Shown: positions 34,477 through 43,448, counted from the stretch's first letter. The stretch: 64,000 bases of DNA from Gemmatimonadaceae bacterium (GCA_020851035.1 JADZDM010000005.1:186001-250000), one strand, 5' to 3'. A program made the numbers and translations. Notes: a model not told the origin generated them from the letters alone.

Positions 34477-35807
34477 TGCGCACGGTCGGTCGTGCCGCGC
34501 CGCTCGCCCTCCTGCTGGCCGGGGCAGGCCTGCTGCTGCCGGCGCGCGCGGCACACGCGCAGCGGGCCGCCGACTCGGCGACGGTCGCCTTCGAGGTGAA
34601 CGGGCTGCAGGTCATCCACCGTCGCGTGACGGCCAACGAGGTCGTGGCTGCGAACCTGTACCTGCTCGGCGGCGTGTCGCAGGTGCCGGCGTCCAAGGCC
34701 GGCCTCGAGCTGTTGCTGCTGGAGTCGTCGGAGCGGGGCACGCGCAAGTACCCGCGCGAGGCGCTGGAGCGGAAGATGGCGCGCCTGGGGAGTGCGATCG
34801 TCGCGTCGCCGTCCATCGACTGGACGATGGTCGGGGTGCGCAGCACGGTCACCGCATTCGACTCCACCTTCGCGATCTTCGCCGATCGCATCATGCAGCC
34901 GCGCCTCGATTCGTCGGAGGTGGAATCGGTCCGCACCACGATCATCAGCGGCGTGCGCCAGCGTGGCGATGATCCCGAGGCACTCCTGAACACCTTCTCC
35001 GACAGCGTGTCGTTCGCCGGCCATCCGTACGGGACCCCGCCGCTGGGCAGTGAGGCGACGCTGCGGGCGATCTCGCTCGCCGACCTCCGGCAGTGGCACC
35101 GCACGCAGTTCGTCACGTCGCGCATGCTGCTGGTGGTGGTGGGCGACATCTCGCGCACGCGCCTCGAGGCGATGGTGCGCGCGACTCTCGGCACGATGCC
35201 GCGGGGGGAGTACCGCTGGGCGCCGCCGCTGGTGCCGGCGCCGCGCGCCAGCTCGCTCCACGTGATCGCCCGGCCGCTGCCGACCAACTACCTGCAGGGC
35301 TACTGGGTGGGGCCGCGCGCGGACAGCCGCGACTACCAGCCCATGCGCATCGCGATGGCGGCCCTCGGCGGCCGGCTGTTCACGGAGGTGCGCGTGAAGC
35401 GGAACCTCACCTACGCCGTCAACGCCCCATTCGTGGACCGTGCCGTGACGGCGGCGGGGCTGTACGTGACGACCACCCAGCCCGACTCGGTGCTGGGGAT
35501 CATGCGCCGTGAGGTCGAGGCGATGAAGCGCGGGTTCATCGACCCCGAGGGGCTGCGCCTGCTGGTGCAGCAGTTCATCACCGAGTTCTTCCTCGACAAC
35601 GAGACCAACTCCGACCAGGCCACCTTCCTCGCGCGGTCGGAGCTGTACCGAGGGGACTGGCGGCTGGCCGGCCGCTTCGTGGATGAGCTGCGCAAGGTCA
35701 CGCCGGAGGACATCCAGCGGGTGGCGCGGCAGTACCTCAGCGGCCTGACGATGGCATATGTCGGCGATCCGCGGCGCGTGTCGGGGGCGCGGGTCACGAC
35801 GTTCTAA
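34473..35807 (+). CDS. M16-family peptidase-like protein, catalytic site lost
   Basis: The 444-residue protein has a signal peptide (PLALLLAGAGLLLPARAAHAQ) and the M16 fold. Where the active HxxEH should be, the sequence reads GLELLLLESSERGTRKYP, so both zinc His are missing. The C-terminal M16 half is conserved (PTNYLQGYWVGP, GRLFTEVRVKRNLTYAVNAP, including the R/Y substrate-binding pair). It should be the non-catalytic partner of the preceding gene, supported by the ATGA overlap. The reading begins with two consecutive ATG codons. Confidence 0.88.
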   Translation: MMRTVGRAAPLALLLAGAGLLLPARAAHAQRAADSATVAFEVNGLQVIHRRVTANEVVAANLYLLGGVSQVPASKAGLELLLLESSERGTRKYPREALERKMARLGSAIVASPSIDWTMVGVRSTVTAFDSTFAIFADRIMQPRLDSSEVESVRTTIISGVRQRGDDPEALLNTFSDSVSFAGHPYGTPPLGSEATLRAISLADLRQWHRTQFVTSRMLLVVVGDISRTRLEAMVRATLGTMPRGEYRWAPPLVPAPRASSLHVIARPLPTNYLQGYWVGPRADSRDYQPMRIAMAALGGRLFTEVRVKRNLTYAVNAPFVDRAVTAAGLYVTTTQPDSVLGIMRREVEAMKRGFIDPEGLRLLVQQFITEFFLDNETNSDQATFLARSELYRGDWRLAGRFVDELRKVTPEDIQRVARQYLSGLTMAYVGDPRRVSGARVTTF

Positions 35808-35840
35808 TTACTCCATGCAGCATTGTTCACTCGGGGAGGC

Positions 35841-36407
35841 TCACATCGTCGCACTCCAGTGACCACGGCAGTTGATGGTGTACGCAATCGGAATCTGCGC
35901 CGCTGGCCTGCTGACCTTGTTCCGCATGCACACAGCTCGCCGTGCGACAGCGCGAATGAGATTCGATTCTCCAAACGGGAGCGTGAATGAATAGATGTGA
36001 GTCGCGCTCCCAGATGGGTGCAGCACTGGCAATGACCTGGCGATGAGCGCTGTGCGGTCTTGGGTCGGCACGAAGGTGAGACCGCCGATCTGAATTGTGG
36101 TCCGCGACCGACTGATGCCCCGCTTGAAGACAAGAGCGGTGGATCGTACACAGAGATTGCCGAGCGCAACCGGCATGCTGCATAGGTGACTCGTCTCAAA
36201 CTCAAGTTGCAGCCAATACTGGTAGCGAGTCTCGCTGCCAAATCCAGCGAAGCCTGCGATGAGCACCGTCACCGTCCTCCCGCACTCCGAAAGCTTGACC
36301 GCCTTGACAGTCGTGCGGCGCGGTGAGACTGCGTATTCCTTGAATTCTGCCTTGGTCGTCAGTTCGCCACAGTCTCGTTCTGCCCCACGCCTATCGATTT
36401 GCGTCAT
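35841..36407 (-). CDS. Orphan protein at the island edge
   Basis: I do not recognise this 188-residue protein. It is rich in Arg, Thr and Ser, with hydrophobic stretches GRTVTVLIAGFAGFGSE and IQIGGLTFVPTQDRTALIA, and three or four Cys. It has no signal peptide or membrane helix. The ATG is preceded by GGAG at five bases spacing. Base composition is AT-richer than the core genome, and it lies downstream of the MazF-like gene on the same strand. Two overlapping frames are also open, so coding is likely but not certain. Confidence 0.5.
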   Translation of the reverse strand: MTQIDRRGAERDCGELTTKAEFKEYAVSPRRTTVKAVKLSECGRTVTVLIAGFAGFGSETRYQYWLQLEFETSHLCSMPVALGNLCVRSTALVFKRGISRSRTTIQIGGLTFVPTQDRTALIARSLPVLHPSGSATHIYSFTLPFGESNLIRAVARRAVCMRNKVSRPAAQIPIAYTINCRGHWSATM

Positions 36408-36455
36408 GGTGTCTCCAGTTTGAGTGATTGCTTTGTCTTCGCGCTACCGCAGTCG

Positions 36456-37070
36456 CTATGAGGCGAGCTGCACATCAATGCCCAGCGCCCGCCGGACACG
36501 ACGCAAGAAGTCCATGGTCAGCGTTGCACTGATCCTGCGTTCGTCGAACACGATTCTGTCACGCGCCACCGTGGTGAATCGCAGTTGCGGGTTGCCGTGC
36601 GCATACTCCGCCACCACATGCCATCCCGCGTCCCCGCCGTCGCGGCCGATCACATCGAACACCACGCAGCTTCCATCAGCAAACACCCCGTCAACCCGGG
36701 CGAGCCGTCCCTGCAGTGGCCCCGCGTCAGCGCGTGACATCGTGGCCAGCTCACGCAGAAGTGTCCGGAGCTTGCCCTCGTGCAGCCGGCCAATCGGTGC
36801 ACTGATCTCGGAGAGCGGCACTGTGTACAGCTGCGACAGGTCAAGGATTCGAGCCTGATCCAGTCCTGCCGGCGTGTACCGCCGGAGATCGTTCGGTTGG
36901 AGAAGCACGCCGGTGGTGAAACCGTTGGGCCGACGCAACGGGGCTGCAATGGCCAGCCCGGTGCTGTGTGCGTACGCTGCGGTGCTGAGCACCACGCATG
37001 TGTGTGCTCCACCACTCAGCTTTCCAAGGATCGTGGTGTCAATCCACGCGCAATCTCCTGCACGCAACAT
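36456..37070 (-). CDS. MazF/PemK-like protein with C-terminal extension
   Basis: The first 110 of 204 residues resemble the MazF/PemK/Kid toxin fold. GDCAWIDTTILGKLSGGAHTC is followed by VVLSTAAYAHSTGLAIAAPL, then QARILDLSQLYTVPLSEISAPIG, which matches the usual DxxRxxDxxRL region. These proteins are typically ribosome-independent mRNA endonucleases. The remaining 95 residues (GVFADGSCVVFDVIGRDG, LGIDVQLAS) are not part of the known fold. A strong GGAGG lies six bases before the ATG. No clear antitoxin is present, so a toxin role is unproven. Confidence 0.6.
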   Translation of the reverse strand: MLRAGDCAWIDTTILGKLSGGAHTCVVLSTAAYAHSTGLAIAAPLRRPNGFTTGVLLQPNDLRRYTPAGLDQARILDLSQLYTVPLSEISAPIGRLHEGKLRTLLRELATMSRADAGPLQGRLARVDGVFADGSCVVFDVIGRDGGDAGWHVVAEYAHGNPQLRFTTVARDRIVFDERRISATLTMDFLRRVRRALGIDVQLAS

Positions 37071-37171
37071 GTCGCGCCTCCAATGTGATATGATTTGTGT
37101 GTGAGACCTGCTGAATCGCCTACAGCGTGTCTGGTACGCTGTTGCTGGAATTCAGAGATGCTGATTTCCAT
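37016..37171 (-). CDS. Possible small protein overlapping the MazF-like gene
   Basis: This 51-residue reading frame starts at an ATG with AAGGA nine bases before it and runs 55 bases into the MazF-like gene. The product begins MEISISEFQQQRTRHAVGD and has two adjacent Cys. It occupies the place where a MazE-like antitoxin would be, but it has no recognisable AbrB or similar DNA-binding motif. Coding is uncertain; the overlap could be chance. Confidence 0.25.
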   Translation of the reverse strand: MEISISEFQQQRTRHAVGDSAGLTHKSYHIGGATCCVQEIARGLTPRSLES

Positions 37172-37205
37172 GTGCGTCTGTCCTTCTTTGCGCACAAACA
37201 AGCAA

Positions 37206-37226
37206 CGGCGGCCAATCTGGCCGCCG
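37206..37226 (-). terminator. Short-loop GC hairpin between res and the MazF-like gene
   Basis: CGGCGGCCA and TGGCCGCCG form a perfect 9-base stem with a three-base ATC loop. On the minus strand it is followed by a T-rich run (TTGCTTGTTTG), as expected for an intrinsic terminator after the restriction gene cluster. The remaining 37227-37373 is AT-rich and shows no gene. Confidence 0.55.
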
Positions 37227-37373
37227 CTATCTCAGCAATTCTGACAAACTGTGTGTACGTCTGACGCGTACTGTGCAGGAACGCACGTCAGAACTGAACA
37301 TTCGCACAGTCAATTCAATCTGTTCTACGCTAGAACTTTGAATCACTACAAAATATGTGTTCTTCAAACTGAA

Positions 37374-37399
37374 TGAGCGACTCAATTCCGAGTCGCTCA
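37374..37399 (-). terminator. Perfect hairpin downstream of res
   Basis: TGAGCGACTC and GAGTCGCTCA are perfect 10-base arms around a six-base loop. It lies 171 bases after the res stop codon on the minus strand. The T-run is weak, so it may terminate or only stabilise the transcript. The AT-rich gap 37071-37569 otherwise shows no clear gene except the possible small frame. Confidence 0.45.
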
Positions 37400-37569
37400 G
37401 AGTGTACAGTGTTCAGATCTATTCCTACTGACTTGAACAGATACTCGTTGAGTGAACATAGAGGGCAGTTGTCCGCCCATGCGTGTGCGCTCGACCCCGC
37501 GCCCGCCTGCGACGAGTATGATGGCTCGCCAACCCGCGCGCAAGCCCCACGAAACTCGAAGGCGCCGCG

Positions 37570-40344
37570 CTACTCCGTGCACCCATACTGCGCGATCAAC
37601 CCCGGCAACGTCGCCAGTGCATTCAGCGCCGCATCAGGCACCAGCAGATATCGCCACCGCTTTCCACCATGCTGCGACGCATGCGCTGATGCATGCGTAC
37701 ACCACATCACCGCCGCACGCTTCTTCGCCTGCACCTCGGCTGACTCAAGCTCGTCCGGGTCCTTGATCTCGACCAGCAACTTCTCTGTCGCCGTCTCGAC
37801 CACGAAGTCCGGCTGATACTGATGGTCCGCGCTCCAGAAGATGCGGATGTCCTGCCGCCCGGGCCGGAACCAGCGGAGTGTGGTATCGGCATCGTCCTCA
37901 AGGACCACGGCAAACCGGCGCTCACCATCGGACTCGAACTGCACCTCCGCAAACAGGCACCTGCCGAAGCCGATGAAGCGCATCTGTCGGATGCGTGAGC
38001 GGTTCGGCACCGCCTCGCGGAACGACGTGAACGGTTCGTCGCGTGCCACGGTGCGCGTGCGTCCGCTCAACAGCGCCCATCCGTGCGTGACCACTGGCTC
38101 GTACGATGCCGGCACGTCAATCCGATGCGCCCGCAGATGCGCGGCAACCTTCCGCGCGATGTCGCGCGAATAGAACGCCACCAGATTGTGCAGCTTCGTC
38201 TCATCGCCCTCGTACTGCCGTATCGCAGCCACCGCCTCGCCCGCTCGTGCGTACAACAGGTCGGCGTGCTCCTCGTAGTCCAGGTCAGGTTCGTCAATCA
38301 GCACGCGGATGATGTAGTCCTCGACCCGTGACTCGGTGGCTGGCAGGCCGACCGAGATTCGTTCGCGCTGGCGCGACTGCAGCTCCTGCACCACCAGGTC
38401 CATCTCGGGCATCACGAACCGAAGCCCGTCCGCTGACAGCGGTCCGTCACCATACGTCACCGTCGTCTCGCCCGACGGCTGCAGCAGGATGCGTGGCACA
38501 TCGATCGTGGCGCCACGCACCGTTGCCGTCACGTCCGCCACGATCTTCTCCAGATCAACCGCAGGCGCGTCGATCGGCATCTCCATCTGCGCACCGGCAA
38601 GCCCGCTCCGGACCTGCGTCACGATGGCCTGCTGCTGCACCGGATCGCTCAGGCGTTCGCTGGTGGGCAGGGCCGATAGCGTGGAAATCACCTGATAGGC
38701 AACATGCGCCACCCGCTGCTCGGCCGGGTTGCTGTAGAACGGCTTCGGTACTGCCGGTGCAGGTGCTCCGCCGGCAATGGCCGATATGGGCGCAGGCGCT
38801 GCCACGGGGGGGGATCCCGCTGGCAGTGGTGCAGGGGCAGCCGGCGGCGGGGCGAACTGATGCGCGACGGTCGGCTGGAGCGTCACCGGCACCAGTGGCG
38901 CGAGCGCGCCCGGCGCATCCAGCAGCACCTCTTCGATGGCAAAGGGCGAGTCGCCCCGCTTCGCCTCCTCCACGATCTCGGTGAACCGGTCATGGGCCAC
39001 GATCGTCAGGCGGTCCACGGCGTCCACACCGGTGTGCCGGCCATAGGGCAGGCGCAGCCCGCGCCCGATGGACTGCTCCACCAGCGTGCGCGAGTTCGCC
39101 GCGCGCAGCGGCACCACCGTGTAGAGGTTGGTGACGTCCCACCCCTCCTTCAGCATCTCCACATGGATCACGATCTCCGTCGGCTCGTCGGGATCCTCCA
39201 CCCGCAGCAGCCGCTGGATCACCTCATCCTTCTCGGCGCCGGTGCGGTTGGAATGCACCGTGATCACACGACCGTTGTAGAAGCCCTTGTGGAAGCCATC
39301 TGATGAGATCAGCGCCTGCAGCTGCTCAGCATGTGTGGTGTCACGCGCGATCACCAGCACGAACGGCTTCACTCGCTTCACATTCTGCTGATCGGCGTAG
39401 GTGATCAGCTCGGTCTTCACCCGCTCGTGCAGCACGAGGGCGTCCTCGAGCTTCATCCGGTCCAGCTGTTCGGCGTCGATCTCGCCGGCACGCAGGTTCT
39501 GACGTCCAGCCACGGCCGGCTTCTTCACGAACCCGTCGCGGATGGCGGCGCCGAGTGGGTAGGAGTAGGCGATGTTTCCGAAGGAAACCACCCGCGTGCC
39601 CTCCTGCACCTGGGGCGTGGCCGTGAGCTCGATGCCCAGCAGCGGCTTGAGGTCATTCAGCGCACCGGCTGCCGCGCGCGCCCTGTAGCGGTGCGATTCG
39701 TCCATCAGCACCACCAGGTCGGGCAGCGTGGAGAGGTACTCGAAGTAGCTGCTGCCGATGGTCTCGTGCAGCCGGCGCATCCGTGATCCGTCCACCGTGT
39801 CGAACTTGGCCACGTTGAACAGGTTGATGTGCACGGCATCCTGCCCGAACAGCCCGCCCCCGCCGCCGCGCAGCCCGCGCCCCGTGTCCCAGTCGTCGCC
39901 GGTGATCAGCTCGGGGGGCGTGGTGGCAAACTCCGAGAGCCCCTCGAACACGTACTTCGGGGTGTTCGGGGTGAAGTCCTGCTTCAGCTTGTCGTAGATG
40001 GTGAGGTTGGGCGCCACCACGAAGAAGTGCCGCACCCCGTGCACCCGGTGCAGGTAGGCGATCTGCGCCCCCATCAGCCGCGTCTTCCCCACGCCGGTCG
40101 CCAGGGCAAAGCAGAACGACGGGAAGTCGCGGTCGAAGGCCTTGAGGCTGGGCACGCGCTCCACACACCGGGCCAGCTGTTCGGTGCGATCACCCGCCTT
40201 TACGGAGTTAAACGCACGCGGATCGGCGCCGGCTGTGGGCAGCGCGAGACATTCCGCCAGCACGCCCAGCCGCGCCAACGCCTCCCGCTGTGGAGCGCGA
40301 AGCGACAACCGGTTCGAGATATCGCGATGTGCGCGCTCGTTCAC
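37570..40344 (-). CDS. Type III-like restriction enzyme Res subunit (helicase-nuclease)
   Basis: The 924-residue protein has an SF2 helicase core: Walker A ATGVGKT (residues 82-88), LVVLMDESHRYRA (DEAD-box-like motif II) and GRGLRLPYGRH (motif VI). Near the C-terminus, a PD-(D/E)xK nuclease is seen: PDFVVE with D846, and LLVEIK with E859 and K861. This is the Res architecture of type III restriction systems, which cleave DNA with ATP after translocation. A Pro/Ala-rich linker (about residues 488-545) is unusual. The GTG start overlaps the mod stop by four bases, coupling it to the methyltransferase. Confidence 0.93.
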   Translation of the reverse strand: MNERAHRDISNRLSLRAPQREALARLGVLAECLALPTAGADPRAFNSVKAGDRTEQLARCVERVPSLKAFDRDFPSFCFALATGVGKTRLMGAQIAYLHRVHGVRHFFVVAPNLTIYDKLKQDFTPNTPKYVFEGLSEFATTPPELITGDDWDTGRGLRGGGGGLFGQDAVHINLFNVAKFDTVDGSRMRRLHETIGSSYFEYLSTLPDLVVLMDESHRYRARAAAGALNDLKPLLGIELTATPQVQEGTRVVSFGNIAYSYPLGAAIRDGFVKKPAVAGRQNLRAGEIDAEQLDRMKLEDALVLHERVKTELITYADQQNVKRVKPFVLVIARDTTHAEQLQALISSDGFHKGFYNGRVITVHSNRTGAEKDEVIQRLLRVEDPDEPTEIVIHVEMLKEGWDVTNLYTVVPLRAANSRTLVEQSIGRGLRLPYGRHTGVDAVDRLTIVAHDRFTEIVEEAKRGDSPFAIEEVLLDAPGALAPLVPVTLQPTVAHQFAPPPAAPAPLPAGSPPVAAPAPISAIAGGAPAPAVPKPFYSNPAEQRVAHVAYQVISTLSALPTSERLSDPVQQQAIVTQVRSGLAGAQMEMPIDAPAVDLEKIVADVTATVRGATIDVPRILLQPSGETTVTYGDGPLSADGLRFVMPEMDLVVQELQSRQRERISVGLPATESRVEDYIIRVLIDEPDLDYEEHADLLYARAGEAVAAIRQYEGDETKLHNLVAFYSRDIARKVAAHLRAHRIDVPASYEPVVTHGWALLSGRTRTVARDEPFTSFREAVPNRSRIRQMRFIGFGRCLFAEVQFESDGERRFAVVLEDDADTTLRWFRPGRQDIRIFWSADHQYQPDFVVETATEKLLVEIKDPDELESAEVQAKKRAAVMWCTHASAHASQHGGKRWRYLLVPDAALNALATLPGLIAQYGCTE

Positions 40345-42128
40345 GCGTCCGCCGGGTTGTTGTCGGCATCGTCCAGCAGCGACGGCTGATTCCGCAGGAC
40401 GGAGCGTGTGCCCGCCGTCTTTGCGGCCTTTTTGGCTGCCTTTTTTGCCGCCGGTCGCGCTGTCGTCCGCGACGCACGGGGCGCGGCCGGTGTGGCGTGA
40501 TCATGATGATCCTGGTGATCGTCTTCGTCATCCTGATCCACATCATCATCAGCAGCAGCCGGCAACGACGCCACCTGCAGCGAGTAGTCATCCTTCCCAA
40601 ACTCGCACCTGCCCAGCACTGCGTTCGGCACCTTCTTCAGCGTGAGGTTGGGCCACTGCTCGGCGTTCCCGCGCCACGAGCGGCATAGCACCAGCAGGGA
40701 GCGATGCTCACCAACGTCATGGCTCAGCCACTCCAGCTGCACGCTGTCGAGCGTCTGGGTGGTGGCGTACAGGTAGTCGGTATCGGTGCTGCGCCCCTGC
40801 TGCCAGAACACTTCCGGGCTGGGGTCGTAGCGGAAGCCTTCAAGCTTGCAGAGCGCCTCGGTCAGCATGGCCGCGTTGTACTCGCGGCTGACGACCCAGT
40901 TGCCCCAGCGGTCGCGTTCGAGCAGGGAGGGGGCGAGGCGCATGAAGCGGAAACCGCCACCGCCGGCCCAGCTGGTTTGCGTGGTGACTCCGCCCGGGTC
41001 GCTGCCGTCAATGACCTTGCGCAGGCGCGGTGCGCAGTGCGTCACGGCGTGGTCACCCAGTTCGACACCAATCCAGCGACGGTTCATTTTGTGTGCAACG
41101 GCGGCCGTGGTTCCTGAGCCGAGAAACGAGTCGAGCACGAGATCACCAGGATCCGAAGAAATCTGGATCACGAGTCGTAGTAGTCTCTCAGGCTTTGGTG
41201 TGTCGAATGCATTCTGGATTCCGAAGATTCCGTGCATTTCCTTCTTCGCTTCATCGGTGTGCCCGGCTTCTTCGTGCGGCCACCAAGTCCACGGCACGAA
41301 TCCATCTACCTCGTCGAGATAGCGAATGATATTGGGCTGGCTATTGCCGTTTTGCCCAAAGTAGATTCGCCCCGCATCGCGAAGCTTCAAGTACTCAGGC
41401 TCTATCGTTGACCAGCAGCGCCCTTCTGGAGGGAGGTGGGTAGCTCCTCCAGGAGCGGTGATCGTGTACATCTGATTGGGCCGATAGCCTTGCGCAGTCA
41501 TGGGAATCGGGCGCCAGCGACCGCGCGGATCATTGTTCGGATTCTTGTATATCCTTGCTTGATCTTCCGTGATCGGAACCTTGTTCCTCACTTTCTTGAA
41601 TCGGTCCGGATCCTTCGCGTAGACAAGCAGGTAGTCGTGCGCATCGCCGATCGCTTCGCGATTTTCGCGGGAGTAGCGCTTCTGCCACACGATGCTCGCG
41701 ACGAACTGCCGACGGCCAAAGACCTCATCACAGAGGACTTTGAGATAGTGCGCCTCGTTGTCGTCTATCGTGATCCAGATGCTACCATCCTCCGATAGCA
41801 GCGTTCGCAAGATCTCCAACCTGTCACGAATCAGCGTCAACCACAGCGAATGCTCCACCCCATCATCGTAGTGCTCGAACGCACTCCCCGTGTTGTACGG
41901 CGGATCGATGAACACACACTTCACCTTGCCGGCATACTCCTGCTCCAGCGCCTTCAGCGCGAGCAGGTTGTCGCCCTGAATCAGCAGGTTGTCGAATCGG
42001 TCCGACTCGCTCACCCGGTGGCTGGCGTGATATGACAGCGCCGGATCCTCCAGCAGGATGCGCGGCTCGAGGCGGGGGCGTTCGTCCTTGCCCACCCAGG
42101 TCAGTCCCAGCTTCTGTGAACGAGTCAT
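40341..42128 (-). CDS. Type III-like DNA methyltransferase Mod subunit
   Basis: The 595-residue protein is a beta-class DNA methyltransferase. Motif IV DPPYNTG is at residues 75-81, the target-recognition part lies between, and motif I FLGSGTT is at about 335-341, followed by GVELGDHA. The DPPY form suggests N6-adenine (or N4-cytosine) methylation. The C-terminal 75 residues are odd: an Asp/His-rich stretch (DDDVDQDDEDDHQDHHDHA) and then a Lys/Ala-rich one (AKKAAKKAAKTAG) like a histone H1 or HU tail. It is coupled to res downstream and follows the ATPase gene by 34 bases. Confidence 0.93.
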   Translation of the reverse strand: MTRSQKLGLTWVGKDERPRLEPRILLEDPALSYHASHRVSESDRFDNLLIQGDNLLALKALEQEYAGKVKCVFIDPPYNTGSAFEHYDDGVEHSLWLTLIRDRLEILRTLLSEDGSIWITIDDNEAHYLKVLCDEVFGRRQFVASIVWQKRYSRENREAIGDAHDYLLVYAKDPDRFKKVRNKVPITEDQARIYKNPNNDPRGRWRPIPMTAQGYRPNQMYTITAPGGATHLPPEGRCWSTIEPEYLKLRDAGRIYFGQNGNSQPNIIRYLDEVDGFVPWTWWPHEEAGHTDEAKKEMHGIFGIQNAFDTPKPERLLRLVIQISSDPGDLVLDSFLGSGTTAAVAHKMNRRWIGVELGDHAVTHCAPRLRKVIDGSDPGGVTTQTSWAGGGGFRFMRLAPSLLERDRWGNWVVSREYNAAMLTEALCKLEGFRYDPSPEVFWQQGRSTDTDYLYATTQTLDSVQLEWLSHDVGEHRSLLVLCRSWRGNAEQWPNLTLKKVPNAVLGRCEFGKDDYSLQVASLPAAADDDVDQDDEDDHQDHHDHATPAAPRASRTTARPAAKKAAKKAAKTAGTRSVLRNQPSLLDDADNNPADA

Positions 42129-42162
42129 GCTGCCAATATCGTGGAAGGGTCTGACAATATGT

Positions 42163-43434
42163 TCACTTGGAGAAGATCAACCGGCTCATGCCTGTGAGCA
42201 CATACCGTGTGGCCTGGCCTCCGGTGCGCGGCAGTGCCATGGCGTACCCGCGGCGCATCAGCCAGGCCAGCGCCTGGGACACCGCCGGCTGGCTGAGCGA
42301 CCAGAGATCGACCAGCGTCTTCTGCGTCTGCTCCGCCTCCGGGTCGGTATTCCCCCACGCCGTGAGCTGCTCGGCGCGAACATCCTCGCCGAGGGAGTCC
42401 AGCTCGTCGCGGTAGCGCTGCTGCAGCGCGTGGCGCAGCTCGTCGAAGGTGAGCGGGCGCCGAGACCCGGCCAGACCAATGTTCGGCGCCACGCCATCCT
42501 CCAGCGCCTTGAGCAGGCCGCGCAGGTCGCCCCGGTACAGCGTATAGATCGTCGTCACGGCGTCGTCGCCTACCGGCGGGATCAGTGGCTCGCCGCCCCG
42601 ATGCAGGTGGTCGTACCGCGCGTGCAGCATGGCGCGCAGTTCGTCCAGCGACATTGGGGGCAGGGGGATCACGCTGAAGGTGGTGCGCACCTGGGTCTCG
42701 CTCAGCGCCGCCTGCACCGCGTCGGCCGTCCCGGCGATGATCACGTGCAACCCGTTGTGCATCAGCATCGGGTCGCGCAGGTCGCGGAGCACCTGGCCTG
42801 CCCGCGTCGCATCGGCCTCGGAGAGGTTCTCGAGGTTATTGATGTGCAGCACCAGCCCGTGGGCATCGCTGGTGGCCACCAGCCGCATCAGGTCGCGGAG
42901 CACCCGCGGGCCATCGATCAGCATCTCGCGCGGGCCGGTGGTGCTGATGCTCTGGCTGGCCGAGGCGCCAAAGCCTGCCGCCGAGAACCCGCCGCCGCGC
43001 AGTCGTTCCCGGGACGCGCGCACCAGCACCTGGGCATCCTGCATGGCCTGGTTGTCCACGGTGGCGGGCCGGTTGGCGAGGATGATGTCGTAGACCGCGC
43101 TCAGCACCCGCCCGAAGAGCCCTTCGGCCGTTTCGTCGGCCATGATCGCCACGAAGCCGTCGGCGGTGAGGTAGCGCAGCTCGAGTGCGCGGGCCTTGAA
43201 CTGCTTGACGAGGGTGGTCTTTCCGATGCCCGGTGGGCCGGCGATTGCCCGGCGCGAGGAGCTCTGGCCGGCGCCTTTGAGTCCGTTGAGCAGGACCTCC
43301 AGCTGATAGTCCCGTCCCCGGAACAGGGTGAGCGGATGAGCCGAATCGCCGTCCCCGAGTGGGTCCTGCCAGTAGGGGGAGGACTGTAAGTTGAAGAAAT
43401 TCCAGAGGTTAGGGAGATTTTGGAGTTGCTGCAT
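42163..43434 (-). CDS. ORC/Cdc6-like AAA+ ATPase with winged helix
   Basis: The 423-residue protein has an AAA+ domain: FRGRDYQLEVLLNGL precedes Walker A GPPGIGKT (residues 66-73), then GLVLHINNLENL (Walker B region) and LHVIIAGTADAV (sensor 1). The C-terminal 50 residues look like a winged helix (LWSLSQPAVSQALAWLMRRGY, RYVLTGMSRLIF). The domain order is that of ORC/Cdc6-like or STAND-type ATPases. An ATG with GAGGGA just upstream is used. It sits between the SNF2 helicase and Mod, so it may load the nuclease or helicase on DNA or sense invading DNA. Confidence 0.8.
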   Translation of the reverse strand: MQQLQNLPNLWNFFNLQSSPYWQDPLGDGDSAHPLTLFRGRDYQLEVLLNGLKGAGQSSSRRAIAGPPGIGKTTLVKQFKARALELRYLTADGFVAIMADETAEGLFGRVLSAVYDIILANRPATVDNQAMQDAQVLVRASRERLRGGGFSAAGFGASASQSISTTGPREMLIDGPRVLRDLMRLVATSDAHGLVLHINNLENLSEADATRAGQVLRDLRDPMLMHNGLHVIIAGTADAVQAALSETQVRTTFSVIPLPPMSLDELRAMLHARYDHLHRGGEPLIPPVGDDAVTTIYTLYRGDLRGLLKALEDGVAPNIGLAGSRRPLTFDELRHALQQRYRDELDSLGEDVRAEQLTAWGNTDPEAEQTQKTLVDLWSLSQPAVSQALAWLMRRGYAMALPRTGGQATRYVLTGMSRLIFSK

Positions 43435-43448
43435 GCCGTCCCTCGGTA

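Noticed and set aside
37016-37070. MazE-type antitoxin
   Set aside because: I looked for an AbrB/MazE or RHH motif before the MazF-like gene and found none; the small frame is reported only as a low-confidence possibility.
37373-37816. Plus-strand frame overlapping the 3' end of res
   Set aside because: It overlaps the intact PD-ExK nuclease end of res; no family features or ribosome-binding site.
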